Source of the DNA: Trachythela sp. YZ-2020 | Lineage: Eukaryota > Cnidaria > Anthozoa > Malacalcyonacea > Clavulariidae | NCBI GenBank assembly: GCA_016169945.1 | Contig: JADLSH010000061.1 | Span: 1,860,001-1,924,000, forward strand | Length of the DNA stretch: 64,000 nt | Reading direction: 5' to 3' | In this document: one piece after another, positions 10,682 through 21,960 of the stretch | Position numbering within the stretch: position 1 is the stretch's first letter | How the letters are laid out: each line of letters begins with the position of its first letter | Notes under the pieces: generated by a model | Database searches by the model: none | What the model was told of the DNA's origin: nothing | What the model saw: only the letters and a program-made list of their open reading frames with translations | Made by a program: the position numbers and the translations under genes

Positions 10682-11735
10682 TCATGAAAAATATTGTTCC
10701 AAGGTTGGAGGTGAAAGTTCAAACACACTTGAAACAATCTTGCCATACAAACAAGTATGAGCATTTTGCAATAATGCACATACAACATACATTTTCCCAA
10801 CTGAGCTTAAGTTCATTTTTGGCTACCTTTTGAAATCGATAAATTGGAAATAATTGGTGAAACAACCAAATACCTATTCCACAGAAACACGCACTCGGCT
10901 CATGGCCTTGTTCAACCTTTCCATCTCAGGGGTAAGTTGGCGATCTTTGAACTGGCCCTGTAGATGAATGCCCAAGGGATATGCCGGAACGCCATAAAGG
11001 CATAGTGGGTTGCCATGATATGATGCATGCTGCTCTAAAGAGGCCAGTAAGCCAGATTGGTATAGCATTGTGCTATCATGGCGCTTTCCCTCATAGGTCC
11101 CAGAAAGATTGGCAATCAAACCATTTGGTACAATTACACTTTGAAACTTCATGGCATGAACACGTTTGTGTCTATTGTACATGGTTATTTGATTTTGTTT
11201 TGGTCTAGCTATTCTTCTCACTGTCCCGTCTATGAAACCGAAACAGTTTTGTAATGGAGCTCCATCAGTGGAAAGACTTTCTGGAGAAAGGAAAGGTTCT
11301 TCCCAGCTTTGAAGTCGATGACTATGAGTGGTGTATAAAAATTGCAGCAATGTGCTCAATATGAGACAAAGTTCAGTTGGATTTCTTCCAAATCTGGTGA
11401 CCATGTCCGTATATCGACAAGGGTATGCGAGCCTTTTCAAAAGGATGCATAAAGCTTCCATGCCACTGCATGTAGTTCTTTGAGTGCAGACTATCTTCTG
11501 GGATTTGCAGGTTATTAAGTAAAGTAGGAAGATCACTTTCTCTGAACCGCAACTCAGTATAACACTCGGTGTCATCCCAATTTTCAAGATTAAACTTTTC
11601 AAACTTCCAATGCGGAAATATCGATCGCGACTGATTATTTTGATAGAGTAAAGCAAAGTGTTCAATGTCCACCAAGTCTGAAAGATACGCGGAGATAAGT
11701 TTCTCAAGAAATCCTTGCAAACCATGGTGAGCCAT
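10682..11735 (-). pseudogene. Harbinger DDE transposase, copy 2
   Basis: Minus-strand frame from ATG 11735. A 2-bp loss near 11494 (relative to copy 1) shifts the frame after NNLQIPE. A 21-bp in-frame deletion removes seven residues before GAPLQNCFGF. The acidic residues in FIDGT, RHDST and VSVE are visible. VSVE is followed by the same TAG as in copy 1. Tyr-Gln before SGLLASLEQH is intact here, showing what the stop in copy 1 replaced. Confidence 0.85.
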
Positions 11736-12234
11736 TTTCAGAAATCACTTTGCGATGGTAAAACACTCGTCATTGTGCGAGCTTTTATTTTGTTTAAAAT
11801 TGTAACCGTCTTTTCGAATTTATTCAGAACTCAGACTTATTCCTAACCGATTCGAAACTGATCGATACACAGTATGGTAAAAGAAATCTTCCTGCTGACT
11901 AAACAACCGACCTTGATAAAATAATGAACTTACCTCAACCTTGCCAGCCACCATTTTTAAAAGCCAGAATCCAGAATCTATTTACTTCATCGAGTTGACT
12001 CGAACTACATGCAAATATTTGATAGTGTCAATTGTCCAATACGTCGTTGATTCACTCAAAGTATTCATCAAATAGTTATAATAAAAGTTTGAATGCAGTT
12101 AATGCCGTAGAATCCTTTGATAATCTGGCCAAAAATCCTTAGAGTTTAATAAACAAAGAAGAAAATATTCGAGAATAAAATCAAGTGTTCTTGCCCTCGT
12201 CAAGACCTCATGCTAAATTAAAATTGTCTACAAC

Positions 12235-12810
12235 GCAACGGCGTCCTAGACCCAGATTCCGAGCGCAAACATGACGTCCTACAGTACTTGACGTTGCGTT
12301 GTGTTTGCTAAAGCTGTCTAATATTAGTCTTTCAAGTCGAACTGTTCACGAAGGGCTTTGCGACGTAAACGAGCGTCTGACGTTTTGTGTATGATCTGTG
12401 TTTTTATTCATCGTCTTCGTCATGAAATCCACACAGCTTTGCTTTTTCTTTTAGTCTACGGTAGAATTCGTCGATGGATTCGCCACTTTCTTGCTTAATT
12501 TGTCGAAAATCGAATATAGTCATGTCTTTGTTTTCAGCCGGCGAAAAATGCTCTGTTAAACGTTGAATTGCCGTCTCGTAACCGTGCGTGTTTTGGCAAT
12601 GTGTCGAAAATGTCGTTTGTCTCCTCACCTACGTAGCTACGTGAGAAGCAGCGCTCGTTTGACTTTTGGATCTTTCTCTCGAAGACTTATTATAAGATTG
12701 TCGAATCTACGGTGTAGCTTGATCGCAATGTGGGTCGAACGTTGGAAAAGCAGCAATCCACTTCGTGGGACGTTTATTGTCGTTGCCGGTTGACTCTCAC
12801 TCGTCGCCAT
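12235..12810 (-). pseudogene. Gypsy-like gag fragment, copy 2
   Basis: A start context ending in CAATGGCGACG lies at 12810 on the minus strand. Downstream, 12628-12404 reads a gag-like segment (AIQRLTEHFSPAENKDMTIF, then SGESIDEFYRRLKEKAKLC). This resembles the capsid-region helices of Ty3/Gypsy gag. Between 12800 and 12640 the frame is broken several times. No protease, RT or integrase accompanies it, so this is a 5' remnant. Confidence 0.65.
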
Positions 12811-12965
12811 TGTAATATTGTTATATTATTACACAATATTATATTTATTATTGTAAGGATAACACACTTGATGTAACACAGTAATAAAACTCAACTGCCC
12901 GATCACCCTACTCGCATTAGTCCCGTGGTTAAATGTTATTAACTATTAACTATTAAGATACTACA
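12811..12965 (-). other. Possible LTR remnant of the gag element
   Basis: On the minus strand this block lies just upstream of the gag start, begins TGTAGTATCTTAATAG and ends close to AATATAACA. That is the position expected of a 5' LTR. Homology with copy B resumes at 12966, so the insertion ends here. No second LTR is present to confirm it. Confidence 0.3.
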
Positions 12966-13137
12966 ACCGACAAGAACGACAATTACTCATATTCAATCAT
13001 CGTCTCAACTTTGTTTAATATTTGAGAAAATAATTTCCCTGCTCCAAAAATATGCATCACAAAATATTCAATCATTATTCAGTTCTTATTAGAAAATCGC
13101 ATCTATAATTAGATATTTTTGTGTATATTTGTGACAG

Positions 13138-13419
13138 CTGGTTATACCAAGGTTATACCAAGGCTGTGTTATCGCAACAACGACAACCTTCCACCTTTCA
13201 AGGCTCGGTTGAAAGATCAAAATGACGAGAAAGCAATTTTTTCTTTCCCTTCAAGTGTAGTAATATTTGGTTCACACAAAAACTGCTTCTGCCGCAAATC
13301 TTGGTTCGACTTACCAAGTTCCGTCTGGTTACACCCACGGCCACTACGACACACGAGCCCTCCTTGGAGGAAGTCAGAACTTCATTCCATCAAAGGTTGA
13401 AGTGTTATATCTCAACTAA
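13138..13419 (+). pseudogene. PAN-TLDc gene copy A, TLDc C-terminal exon (broken)
   Basis: Aligns with 56976-57295. It still shows RNNDNLPPFKARLKD at the start, but a 31-bp deletion after VIFGS removes the equivalent of the DLEIVSDA segment. That shifts the frame, so the end is read out of frame as CRKSWFDLPSS. The segment around APGSFLFSL is also replaced by a duplicated GGTTATACCAA. The acceptor GTGACAG is kept. Confidence 0.88.
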
Positions 13420-14898
13420 GAACTGTCCTCATTCTTCGTCTTAAAGTAAACATTGTTAATAAACAAGCCAAGATATACTGTATTTTGTATTATATGTAGC
13501 AAAGCATGATTAGCGTTGTGCGTAAAGACAGAGATTCCATATTATTGACATTTGTCTAGACGAAAGCGTTTGTACTGAAGACATTTGATAAACGACCTCA
13601 TTTTCATTAATCAATGCACTAGAAAAAAGAAATACAGCCTCATTACCAAAATGATAATGAAAAATAATGTCATAATTTTGACATTGCTATATTGAAATAG
13701 TAATTGCATGTGAATATTTCTTTGTCACAGATATTAAGAACAGCCTTTTTAGCTTAAAACTAAAATGCACCATGTTTCAAAATGGTGATATTATTGAAGA
13801 AAAAGATAACATTTTGCCGTTGTCTGTTCAGCTATAGGTACACAAATAACGCCATTTTTAAGTGATAAAAAAAAGAAGTGGTCTACGAGCCGCCAGCTAG
13901 GGCGTGCCCATGATTTATTATTACCTCATGATGTATAGACTTGCTCCAAGTCCTTCTTTCTGCTTAGGCCGCTATATTGTTCTTGACATGAAGTACGCAG
14001 AAATCGAAGGAGCTAAAGAGGGACTTGTAAAATCTGCACCAAGAACTACTTCCGGCTGCTCAAATTTGAGCAGCCGGAAATAGTTGCCAAGGGGAGTAGT
14101 ATTTGCGAATTCAAATATTCGATTGAATTTTTTGTCGATTCATATAATTTAGGCATTCATTTCACCACAATTTGATTTCACAAAATGATACAATGCATTG
14201 TAAACAACCATAATTAGAATTTCATCTCCGAAGAAACGAGCAACTACACTGATTAACACTGTCGAGATCTACAGTTTCTGTGTAGCTTTTATGAAACGGA
14301 AATTCTCATAATTATGTTGCAAGTGTCTTTGACACTAAACACTTATTAAAATATATACAGTCGAATTTAATCTACTGCCTACTGCTAGGAACGAAAATAT
14401 CTGTAGGAGACGAAGCCCTTTGAACTTCATAATCAACGTTTAGAACGGCAACAGTTCTGTGGAGATTTACAAAACATAAATGGATATGTGTTTACCTTGC
14501 ATGCTGTGTCATAGTGTAAACAGGTTATTTCTCGCGCGCTTTATATAAATACAACAAGCTACACGGTTGACCTCGACGAATAGTTTCTTTTACGGAAAGC
14601 TTCGTTCCCTGTTGCGAGTCGCAATTTCATTATATTTTGTAAAATAAGCGCCCAAATCATGTGAAATCAACAGTAATTTAAGATTTCCAGATAGCATCAC
14701 GCCCCTCATGGCCAGAATAATATTATTTCAATGTTAGAATTACACAAGCCCGTAATTGTATTGAAATGTTAAATAGATGTGTAAAAATTTAACGTGTTTT
14801 TCTTTATGATGCAAAATATACTTCAGTAATGAAATTTTATCCAGGCTCTTTTATGATTGCATAGTTAAGATTAACAAAACAGCATTCATAGTTTTTTT
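13420..14898 (+). other. 3' flank of copy A
   Basis: 13420-13940 and 14700-14898 align with copy B (57296-57815 and 58184-58350). The block 13945-14690 is specific to copy A and includes the palindrome at 14050-14079. No gene is recognised. Confidence 0.6.
14050..14079. repeat. Perfect 30-bp palindrome
   Basis: TTCCGGCTGCTCAAA is followed directly by its exact reverse complement with no loop. With one mismatched pair the symmetry extends five further bases each side (AACTA and TAGTT). Confidence 0.9.
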
Positions 14899-15092
14899 CC
14901 TTACTACTTCATGTTAGTAACACATAATAGTTTGTATTAAATAATTAGATCATGTTATATAGGGTTAGACTTGGGGTTAGGGTCAGGGGTTGTGCTAGGG
15001 TAAACACTACCTAAAATAACTACGTGACATATCGAATATCGGGCGGTATACTGGTTCAAACTGTTTTGTGTTCCATACATGAAGTACTAACC
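14899..15092. mobile_element. Small insertion with terminal inverted repeats (probable MITE)
   Basis: Copy B lacks these roughly 195 bp: there CATAGTTTTTT runs straight into GCTTGTTTCATTG. The ends are imperfect inverted repeats sharing TACTTCATGT. T-runs at both junctions obscure the target duplication. Confidence 0.5.
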
Positions 15093-15117
15093 GTTTTTTT
15101 GCTTGTTTCATTGTCCC

Positions 15118-17635
15118 ACTGATCTGAGAGTATATTGGATAGAGCAACCTTACCTATCAAAACTGAAGCCAGTTTTCGACGTGCAAATTCAGCAGCGTGA
15201 ATCAATATGGCGTTCTAGCTATGGGAAAATATATTTTCGAAGCCGACATTTCGCAATTATTAGCAATTCACAAAGGCTATACAACTTGTTCACACTGATT
15301 TTGAAAGAACAAGCAAGAAATTTCAAGAGTACGTTTATCCCCGAGCCGGCGCGAAGCGCCGTGCGAGGGTATTAATTTCGCTCGGAGATTTACACCCGGG
15401 TATGTGTAAACATTGTGGAATGCAAGGTCGTCCGGACAGGACTGGGCTGGACCTTTTCGTAAGTTGTGCGCATGCGCAAGTTCAAGCGAGAGAAGACTTC
15501 CCTTTTTTCAAAAATAGTTTTGCACTCATTTTATAAGTAAGTCTCTATGTAAGTATATGTTAAGTCCCCAAAACAAGATAATTGAAAATTATTTAGAGGA
15601 CAAATTAACAAGAGGAAAAACATTCGAAAGACCGAAGTGTCTATTTTGCATGCTTACTTTGCCGATTTTTAACACTAGATAGCATGCAGTATAGTTAGTG
15701 AATTTGAAAATGTGTAGATCATTCTGTGTGATCAATACAACGTTGATTGATCTTTAAGAGTATTTTAGTATTGATTCAAATATGTTATAGAAAAATAAAA
15801 AAACATTAAATCTCAAAAACTTCATTGCAAATGATATTGGATATGTCAGCTTTGTAAAGAAATTGGGCGATTTGTCAGAAAATTTGTCAAGCTTTATAAA
15901 TAGCCACCTCCTGCAGCCCTTAAAGTTAAAGTCAATGGCATGTTTTGTTTTTAAAATGCACATTTATACATTAAAACCATTTCAATATATTTCCTTTCTA
16001 GGATATATTAAATTCAGAAAATTATTGATGGAATATTCTGACGAATTGCATAATTTAATTGTCATCGAAGTTTCAAAAATAAACGAGATTTATAGCCTTG
16101 ATCGTCATGATCGAGGCCTAATTGATAAACAATAAATAGTCTCACCGATTGAACACACGCTATATGTCGGTAAAATACAATAAATTACATTGCAATCTGG
16201 TCAAATTTTACTACATTTTTATAGCAAATAATGCAAATAATAAATGCATCATGCTGCAACATACAGTATCTGATATCAACGAACATTTCGATCATATAAT
16301 TATTTGTAATTTAAACTGATAAATTCGAAACAAGATCCTGTATTTTATACTCTTTTAATATATCCTGTATTTTATACTCTTTACTGAAAATGTGAGCCTG
16401 TGTATACTCTAAAACTCAAAACAGCTTACCTCAATACTGAAGAAACTATTCTTTGGAGCTCGATATTTGCAGATTTTTTGCGAATCTTTTCACTAAATCC
16501 TAATGCCAACAAATCTCGAGAAGTGCATGCCACGCTGAGTGATAAAATGAATCTCCGATGCACTTGTTGTCATATGATCAAACCATTTATAGGCATTGGC
16601 ATAAACAGTTCGGAAACCTCCGCAGATGCGGGCTTAACCTATGCAAAGAGCCTGTTCGCAAGAAAAGTGATAATTGTATCTGATTTGGATCTGATTTGGA
16701 TCTCATCCGGATCTGTCCACGTTGCTGACATAGGCGACTACTGTTCCAGTAGACGCCAAAAAGGCTTTTATTATCCATTTTCCAGTTGATCTTGTCACTG
16801 ATGAGATAGTCAGTGACAAGCCCATCTGGAGAATGACTATATAGCTAGTGGTTTGAAACATATTATACTGAATTTATTTCTTTGTTTGCTTTTAAAAAAA
16901 ATTCTAGCCCGATATTTCAGCTCCAAAATGCATGCAAAATGTAGGCAAGATTGCTACAATTACAAAATGTTTTACCAAAATGTTGAACTGTTCCATCACA
17001 AAAAAGATTAAATCTGGAAAACTAAAATTTTAAACAGAAGAGACTATTAGTAATTCTGCATGTTATTGGTTACTTATTTAGATACAATAATTTTCTTGCA
17101 GTAATAAATTTAAATGGTAAGAGGGCAATGGTAAGACTGCATGTTGGTCTAATTACTTAAGGGGATGATTATTTTTTATGTCGACAAGGCTAGCACAGTC
17201 TGTATGCTAGCATGCCTTCTTGCCAGTTATCTATACACCAGCAATTCACATGCATGTGGAGCACTGTATGAACTATTATAATTAAGGGCAGTGATTAAGG
17301 GGCTGTGGGAGAATGTTGCATGTTTATTTAAATCTCTACTTAAATCTCTATATAGTGTACAAATAATTTCATGCTGTAAATTTTACTAAATTGAATAAGC
17401 AAGTGGACCAAACTGTTTTATTTCATTTAACTTCATGAGGTGTAAGGTGAAGATATTCATTGTATTTTGTTACTAGAAAATCATTGCAGAAATGATTAAA
17501 CAATAAATTGAGATCAGTTAGTAAAATAGGCGCGAAAGATGCAAAACTGGCGCCTTTTTTCAGTTTCACTGCTTTCGCATGTTTTGTATTTCTGTCTGAG
17601 GGTTTCAAAAACTAATTTTATCAAAAGCTATGTCA
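15118..17635. other. No gene recognised
   Basis: Short ORFs only (longest about 130 codons at 16400-16789, with no domain). 15333-15370 holds a GC-rich inverted motif (CCGGCGCGAAGCGCCG). 16675-16715 holds a short direct repeat of GATTTGGATCT. Nothing else is supported. Confidence 0.5.
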
Positions 17636-18053
17636 GCACCGTGGTGTACGAAAACATCTAACTCGCTGTTCGATGTAACTATGGGCACCTTCGACGGCGC
17701 GGAGACATGCGAATTTGTAAGCTCTTGCCTGCTATCCAAACTAACCCCACTCTACGGTAACGGCATCGGTTTATACGGAGACGACGGACTAGCAGCTTTT
17801 AACAAAACGCCCAGAGAAATCAAGAACATAAAGATGGGTATTTGCAAAGTCTTCAGCGAGCACAACCTGAAAATTACCATGGCCATGGAAGCAAACAAGA
17901 AATGCGTAAATTATCTAGACATCACCCTGGATTTAACATCCAGTACATATAAGCCATACACCGAACCCGGAAACATCCCACAGTATGTAAACAACCAGAG
18001 CAACCATCCCCCATCTGTTCTCCGAAGCATACCAGAAGCCATAAACAGCTAGA
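17636..18053 (+). pseudogene. Penelope-like element, RT fragment (5' part)
   Basis: Reads [20 protein letters not shown], then [13 protein letters not shown] with the RT D-D motif, and [20 protein letters not shown] up to PEAINS and a stop at 18053. This is the palm-to-thumb part of the RT of Penelope-like elements common in cnidarians. The 5' part of the RT is missing. The protein would continue at 25404, after a 7.3-kb insertion. Confidence 0.75.
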
Positions 18054-18256
18054 AGGCTGTCCAACATCTATTCTATCAATCAATCAATCTGTTGAATAAA
18101 ACCATATTGCAGTTTAACAACTGAATTTCATGGAAAGCTTAAAATTATTAGATATAAGACTAATTAAGTATAATTATTAGATTAAAAGATATATATGTGT
18201 ACTTATATATGAATATATAGATATATAATGACATAATAATTACTGATATAATAATA

Positions 18257-19396
18257 CTAATAATATTTTATGGTAACAAATTTTTTGAAACGTTCAGACA
18301 TTAATGGAGGGTTCTCATTGGCATTCGACAGTTCGTTCCGGAGGATGTAATCATGAGTGCAAGACCTCGGACGAATTTCCATGACTTTAGTTAAGGGGTT
18401 TGCAGCTGAGTTTTCACGACGCAAGGATTCAATAAATTTCCTACACGACACGTCTCTTCGTGTGCTCAGCCGTTGGAGGTTGGAGATTTCCAAGGCCGCA
18501 TCGTAGGATAAATCTGGATAAACAATCCTTAAGGCCCTTTTTTGTACTGACTCAAGGAGGTCCGACGAGGTCTTAGATATTGACGACCAAACTGGAGACG
18601 CGTATTTAATTCTGGATCTGATGAATGAGCAATAAATTTGAATGATGTCTGACGGCTGTAAACCTGCCCTCTTTAATAAACGCAAGGCGCATAGACGGGA
18701 GTTGGCTTTCTTCAAGACTTTATCTACGTGGACATTCCACAGCAAGTCATTTGATAACCATACGCCAAGAAGTTTAAAACAAGATACAGTTTCAACCGGG
18801 TTACCAGCAACAGTAATTTGTTGATTTGTGCCTGGTGCTCCATATTTAAGGAAGCTTATCAACATCTGCTTGCACTTTTTTGGGTTTAATTTCATTCCTC
18901 GATCATTGGCAAAGTCCGAAATATCGTTAACCACGAATGGCATTAAACTTGGTGAGTATCGCGGTACAATCTCAAGAGCAGAGGACACAATTCTCAAGAA
19001 CAGTAATGGACCTAATTTTGTACCTTGGGGCAAACCACCGTTCGTTTTCTTCCAAGATGAATTTGAATTTCCAACCCTCACACATTGTTCTCGGTTGGAG
19101 AGGAAAGCTTTAATCCACCGAATAGTCACTGGGTGTACTCCAAGATTAGTAAGCTCGTGGACAATAACATTGTGATCCACTAAGTCGAATCCCTTTTGGA
19201 AATCAGCAAAAAACAGCCGGGCACTGCAGGAACCTCTCTCAAGGGCGGCCAAAATTGAATGTAGGAGATACACTAGAGCATGAGTTGTCGATATCTTAGG
19301 CAGGGCAAATTGTTTAGTGTCCATTTTATTTACAACTTCAGGAAACAGATTGTCTAAGGTACATCCCTCCATGACCTTTGCAATTTGCGAAGTCAA
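18257..19396 (-). pseudogene. Minus LINE reverse transcriptase, C-terminal part (catalytic box deleted)
   Basis: 379 codons with RT motifs FFADFQKGFDLVDHN and GLPQGTKLGPLLFL. After GPLLFL the expected stretch with the Y-x-D-D active site is absent, and the frame resumes at DISDFANDRGMKLNPKKCK. Thumb and C-terminal segments follow (SCFKLLGVWLSNDLLWN, RSRIKYASPVWSS, ERFKKFVTIKYY). The copy therefore cannot encode an active polymerase. A similar 3' end lies at 42521-42698. Confidence 0.85.
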
Positions 19397-20872
19397 TGAA
19401 ATTGGGCGTAAATCATCCTCGATATTTGAAGGCGGAGAACCTTCGGGACAGGCACAACAACAGATCTCTTTAATCCTCCCGGGAAGACACCTTGTTTCAT
19501 AGATGAGTTATAAATATCCGTGATGATCGGAGCAAATTCAAAGGCAAAGGACTTCAAAATTATATTTGGTATTTTGTCTGGCCCAGGGGATTTCGTGGTT
19601 TTAATTTCCCGGAGTTTCTTGAAGACCTGATGGGAGTCGACAAGGAGATCATTTGGTACTTCCAGATCCACCTGATCATCGTCAGACGGAAGAGGCTCAA
19701 AATGAGACGTAAGGCCAACAAGGAAGTTGTTAAATGTTTCAGCAAGGTCGTTGCAGCTCGGGACATCATCAGAGAGTAGTTGGCGGTACAAAGAATTTTT
19801 AGATGACAAACTACTTAGCGCTTTCACTTCCTTCCACCATCTCGTGGGATTTGAATTTTTCAATTTCTCAACTGATCCAGTGTAGTACTTCATACACGCA
19901 ACTTTAATACTCGATTGTACTTTATTTCGCCAGAACTTATACATATCTGACTTCTTCCCACTTTCATGGAGAGCTCTTTGGCGGTTTGTAATAGCCGATT
20001 TAATTGATGACGTCATCCACGGTTTATCGCTTTTCCGTACCTTAGTCCGTTCCAGGGGGAAGAATTTCAATCATCGCACTAATCGTCGTGTTAAATTTCT
20101 CATACTTAGAATCGCAATCGCGTGTACTAAAGATGGCAGACCAATCAAATATAGTAGTGTACCGGCCAAATGGTCGTATCTCACTTTCTCTAAGATCCCG
20201 TTTCCATATTGGTGTGTTGTCTGGTTTTGGAAGAGGATTTTGGGCTTTCAAAAGGATTGCATTATGATCACTCGATCCAATAGGAGGGAAGTTGGATTGA
20301 TTCAAATATGTTGGCTTTCACGTTGGTTAAACACCAGTCTAATACTGCCTCAGCTCTCGTAGCTACCTTAATTATCTGGGTCAGGCCAGCTATTCTTTGG
20401 ATACGCTTTGCATCAAATCCAGTACTTCTAAAATTGAAGGCCCCAGTAACCAGCACTAGAGCTTCAGGGTGAGATTGTAAGAACGTGTCCACGTTGGACT
20501 GGATATGTGAATATAATTCAATGTTTTCATCTCGACCGGATGAGGTAGAATGGTAGATACTGTAACAGCTATCAGGATAATCGAGAATGAACGAGGTAGC
20601 TTCTTTGGCCTTACTGCCATCCAGAGAGATTCAATCAAGGGGCATTCAAATTCAGTTATCCGCTTACAGTAAATACCACAATTAATGTAAGCACAGATAC
20701 CTCCGCCGACAGAGGACAAACGGTCTCTCCTAAAAATAGTAAAATTTTCCAGGGATATAGCACTGTCGGGAACCAAAGGAGATAGCCAGGATTCCGTTAT
20801 ACAAATTAAGTCAACTTGGTTAATAGATACTACGGCAGAAAGTTCATCAAGCTTCGGTGAAAGGGGACGCAT
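19393..20872 (-). pseudogene. Minus LINE apurinic-like endonuclease and N-terminal RT, in pieces
   Basis: Endonuclease motifs are readable across several frames: DLICITESWLSP near 20800, LVTGAFNF near 20440 (the usual GDFN aspartate is alanine), and IGSSDHNAIL near 20270. The linker to RT follows (DKPWMTSSIKSAITNRQRAL, TRWWKEVKALS), then KSPGPDKIPNIILKSF of the RT start. At least three frameshifts separate the pieces. Confidence 0.8.
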
Positions 20873-21280
20873 ATTACAAATAAGGAGAGTTGGTAGGGAG
20901 GTCGTAGGGGAGACGGTATTAATGGCTCTGTTACCAACGCCTGGGAGGTCTTGTTGGAAACTCCATCAATGACGGGGGGTACGGATCTGGGCAGTTCATG
21001 TATTGGTGGAAAAAAGGGTATCCCATCGCCGGTGGAAAATTTTGATAGGCATAATTTAGGTATGGCAATTGTTTCCGAAGAACGAGTGGGACGTTATTCT
21101 TCCGGTAGGATTGGGCAGATTGCTGTGAACTGATGATGTAAAAAGTCACATCTCGAGCCTTTCAAGCAGTAACCCTTCTTTTGTAAAAAGGGGCATGGTG
21201 TACGATGTTTAGGTTTTGAGGCATTATTAAATTGTGGATCCTTTGGTACATTAGTATGGTTCGGGAGGAAGTGTCATCTA

Positions 21281-21538
21281 CAGGGTGAGTCAGAAAAAAC
21301 GGACACCTTTCAAAAGTCAAATTAGCCGCATAGCGGCTGTAATTTGACATAAGTTGCCTAAATATCTCCCTTTGGGAGTTATAATAGTACACGCGCTGCG
21401 CTGCGAATTATAGTTAATAAACACTTTTGCATTAATAAACCACGTCCTGTTGTCACATGGGAATTGACAAATTCCAGCTATACGTTCGCGGCTAATTTGA
21501 ATATATGAAAAGTGTCCGTTTTTTCTGACTCGCCCTGT
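21281..21538. mobile_element. Mariner/Tc1-type MITE, 258 bp, TA target duplication
   Basis: Terminal inverted repeats CAGGGTGAGTCAGAAAAAAC and its near-exact reverse complement ending GACTCGCCCTG, extending about 30 bp (GGACAC at the inner edge). TA flanks both sides (21279-21280 and 21539-21540). The neighbouring repeat unit (about 21600-21625) has the uninterrupted site CATCTATATTGGG. No ORF, so non-autonomous. Confidence 0.88.
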
Positions 21539-21544
21539 ATATTG

Positions 21545-21665
21545 GGAATGTTAATATCATTAGTCGCTTCATTGATTTCACTATGTTCACGGGAGGAAGT
21601 GCCATCTATATTGGGGGTGTTAATATCATTAGTCGCTTCGTTGATTTCACTATGTTCACGAGTTG
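21545..21665. repeat. About 63-bp direct repeat inside LINE ORF1
   Basis: Two tandem units containing TTAATATCATTAGTCGCTTC and TTGATTTCACTATGTTCACG, in frame with ORF1, so the protein repeats EHSEINEATNDIN. A MITE sits in the boundary of the first unit. Confidence 0.85.
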
Positions 21666-21960
21666 GAATCTGCATATTATTATTATTTATAAATGTTGGA
21701 CGATTGTTCTTGTCTTTTCGTTTGTATTTACGTTTAAGCGTATTATCGTCGGCCTGATGATCGTTTAATAAAACAGAATCATCAGCATCGGGAATAATTA
21801 TCACTTTATCACTGTGAGAGGAGGTCCGTTCACACTGACCTGTTTGTGCTTGTGGCTCTATTACCTTATTACCACAACATTGATTGATATTCTCATATTG
21901 CATTAATTTACCAGCTGTTATTAAGCTTTTCTTTTCAAGTTCAAGCTCCTTAATTTGCAA

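Larger units (their letters stand above)
9540..12148. mobile_element. PIF/Harbinger DNA transposon, copy 2 (dead)
   Basis: Same element as 4524-7582, copied with the tandem unit. It holds the SANT-like gene (9748-10494, plus) and the transposase (10682-11735, minus). It has the short 36-bp CAA tract. It shares the disabling changes listed for copy 1 and adds private ones. Confidence 0.75.
8068..12700. repeat. Internal tandem duplication, unit 2
   Basis: Second copy of the segment described at 3630-8038. It keeps the TLDc N-terminal exon region (8934-9530) that unit 1 lost, so unit 2 better represents the ancestral order: linker exon, intron, TLDc exon, Harbinger, gag fragment. The offset to unit 1 is 4439 bp at the left, 5016 bp after the unit 1 deletion, and about 4655 bp after the microsatellite. 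Confidence 0.85.
1..15117 (+). repeat. Segmental duplication, copy A
   Basis: This block aligns in the same orientation with 47354-58376. Matching landmarks are 1-119 with 47354-47468, 124-152 with 48444-48472, 697-1465 with 48604-49435, 2321-3800 with 53561-54960, 8934-9430 with 55769-56280, 12966-13940 with 56749-57815, and 14700-15117 with 58184-58376. Between these lie copy-specific insertions or deletions. The left edge coincides with the window start, so the duplication may extend further left. It carries a decayed PAN-TLDc gene. Confidence 0.9.
21162..21960 (-). pseudogene. Minus LINE ORF1, C-terminal part, split by a MITE
   Basis: Begins with a charged helix (IKELELEKKSLITAGKLMQY) that continues the coiled coil of 24708-25261. 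A basic segment follows (LKRKYKRKDKNNRP), then two copies of EHSEINEATNDIN and, beyond the MITE at 21281-21538, DDTSSRTILMYQRIHNLIMP to a stop at 21162. ORF1 proteins of LINEs bind nucleic acid in the RNP; no zinc knuckle is visible here. Confidence 0.55.

Noticed and set aside
14940..15005. GGGTTAG/TTAGGG-like words suggesting an interstitial telomere repeat
   Set aside because: Only a few irregular units lie inside a small inverted-ended insertion; there is no true tandem TTAGGG array.
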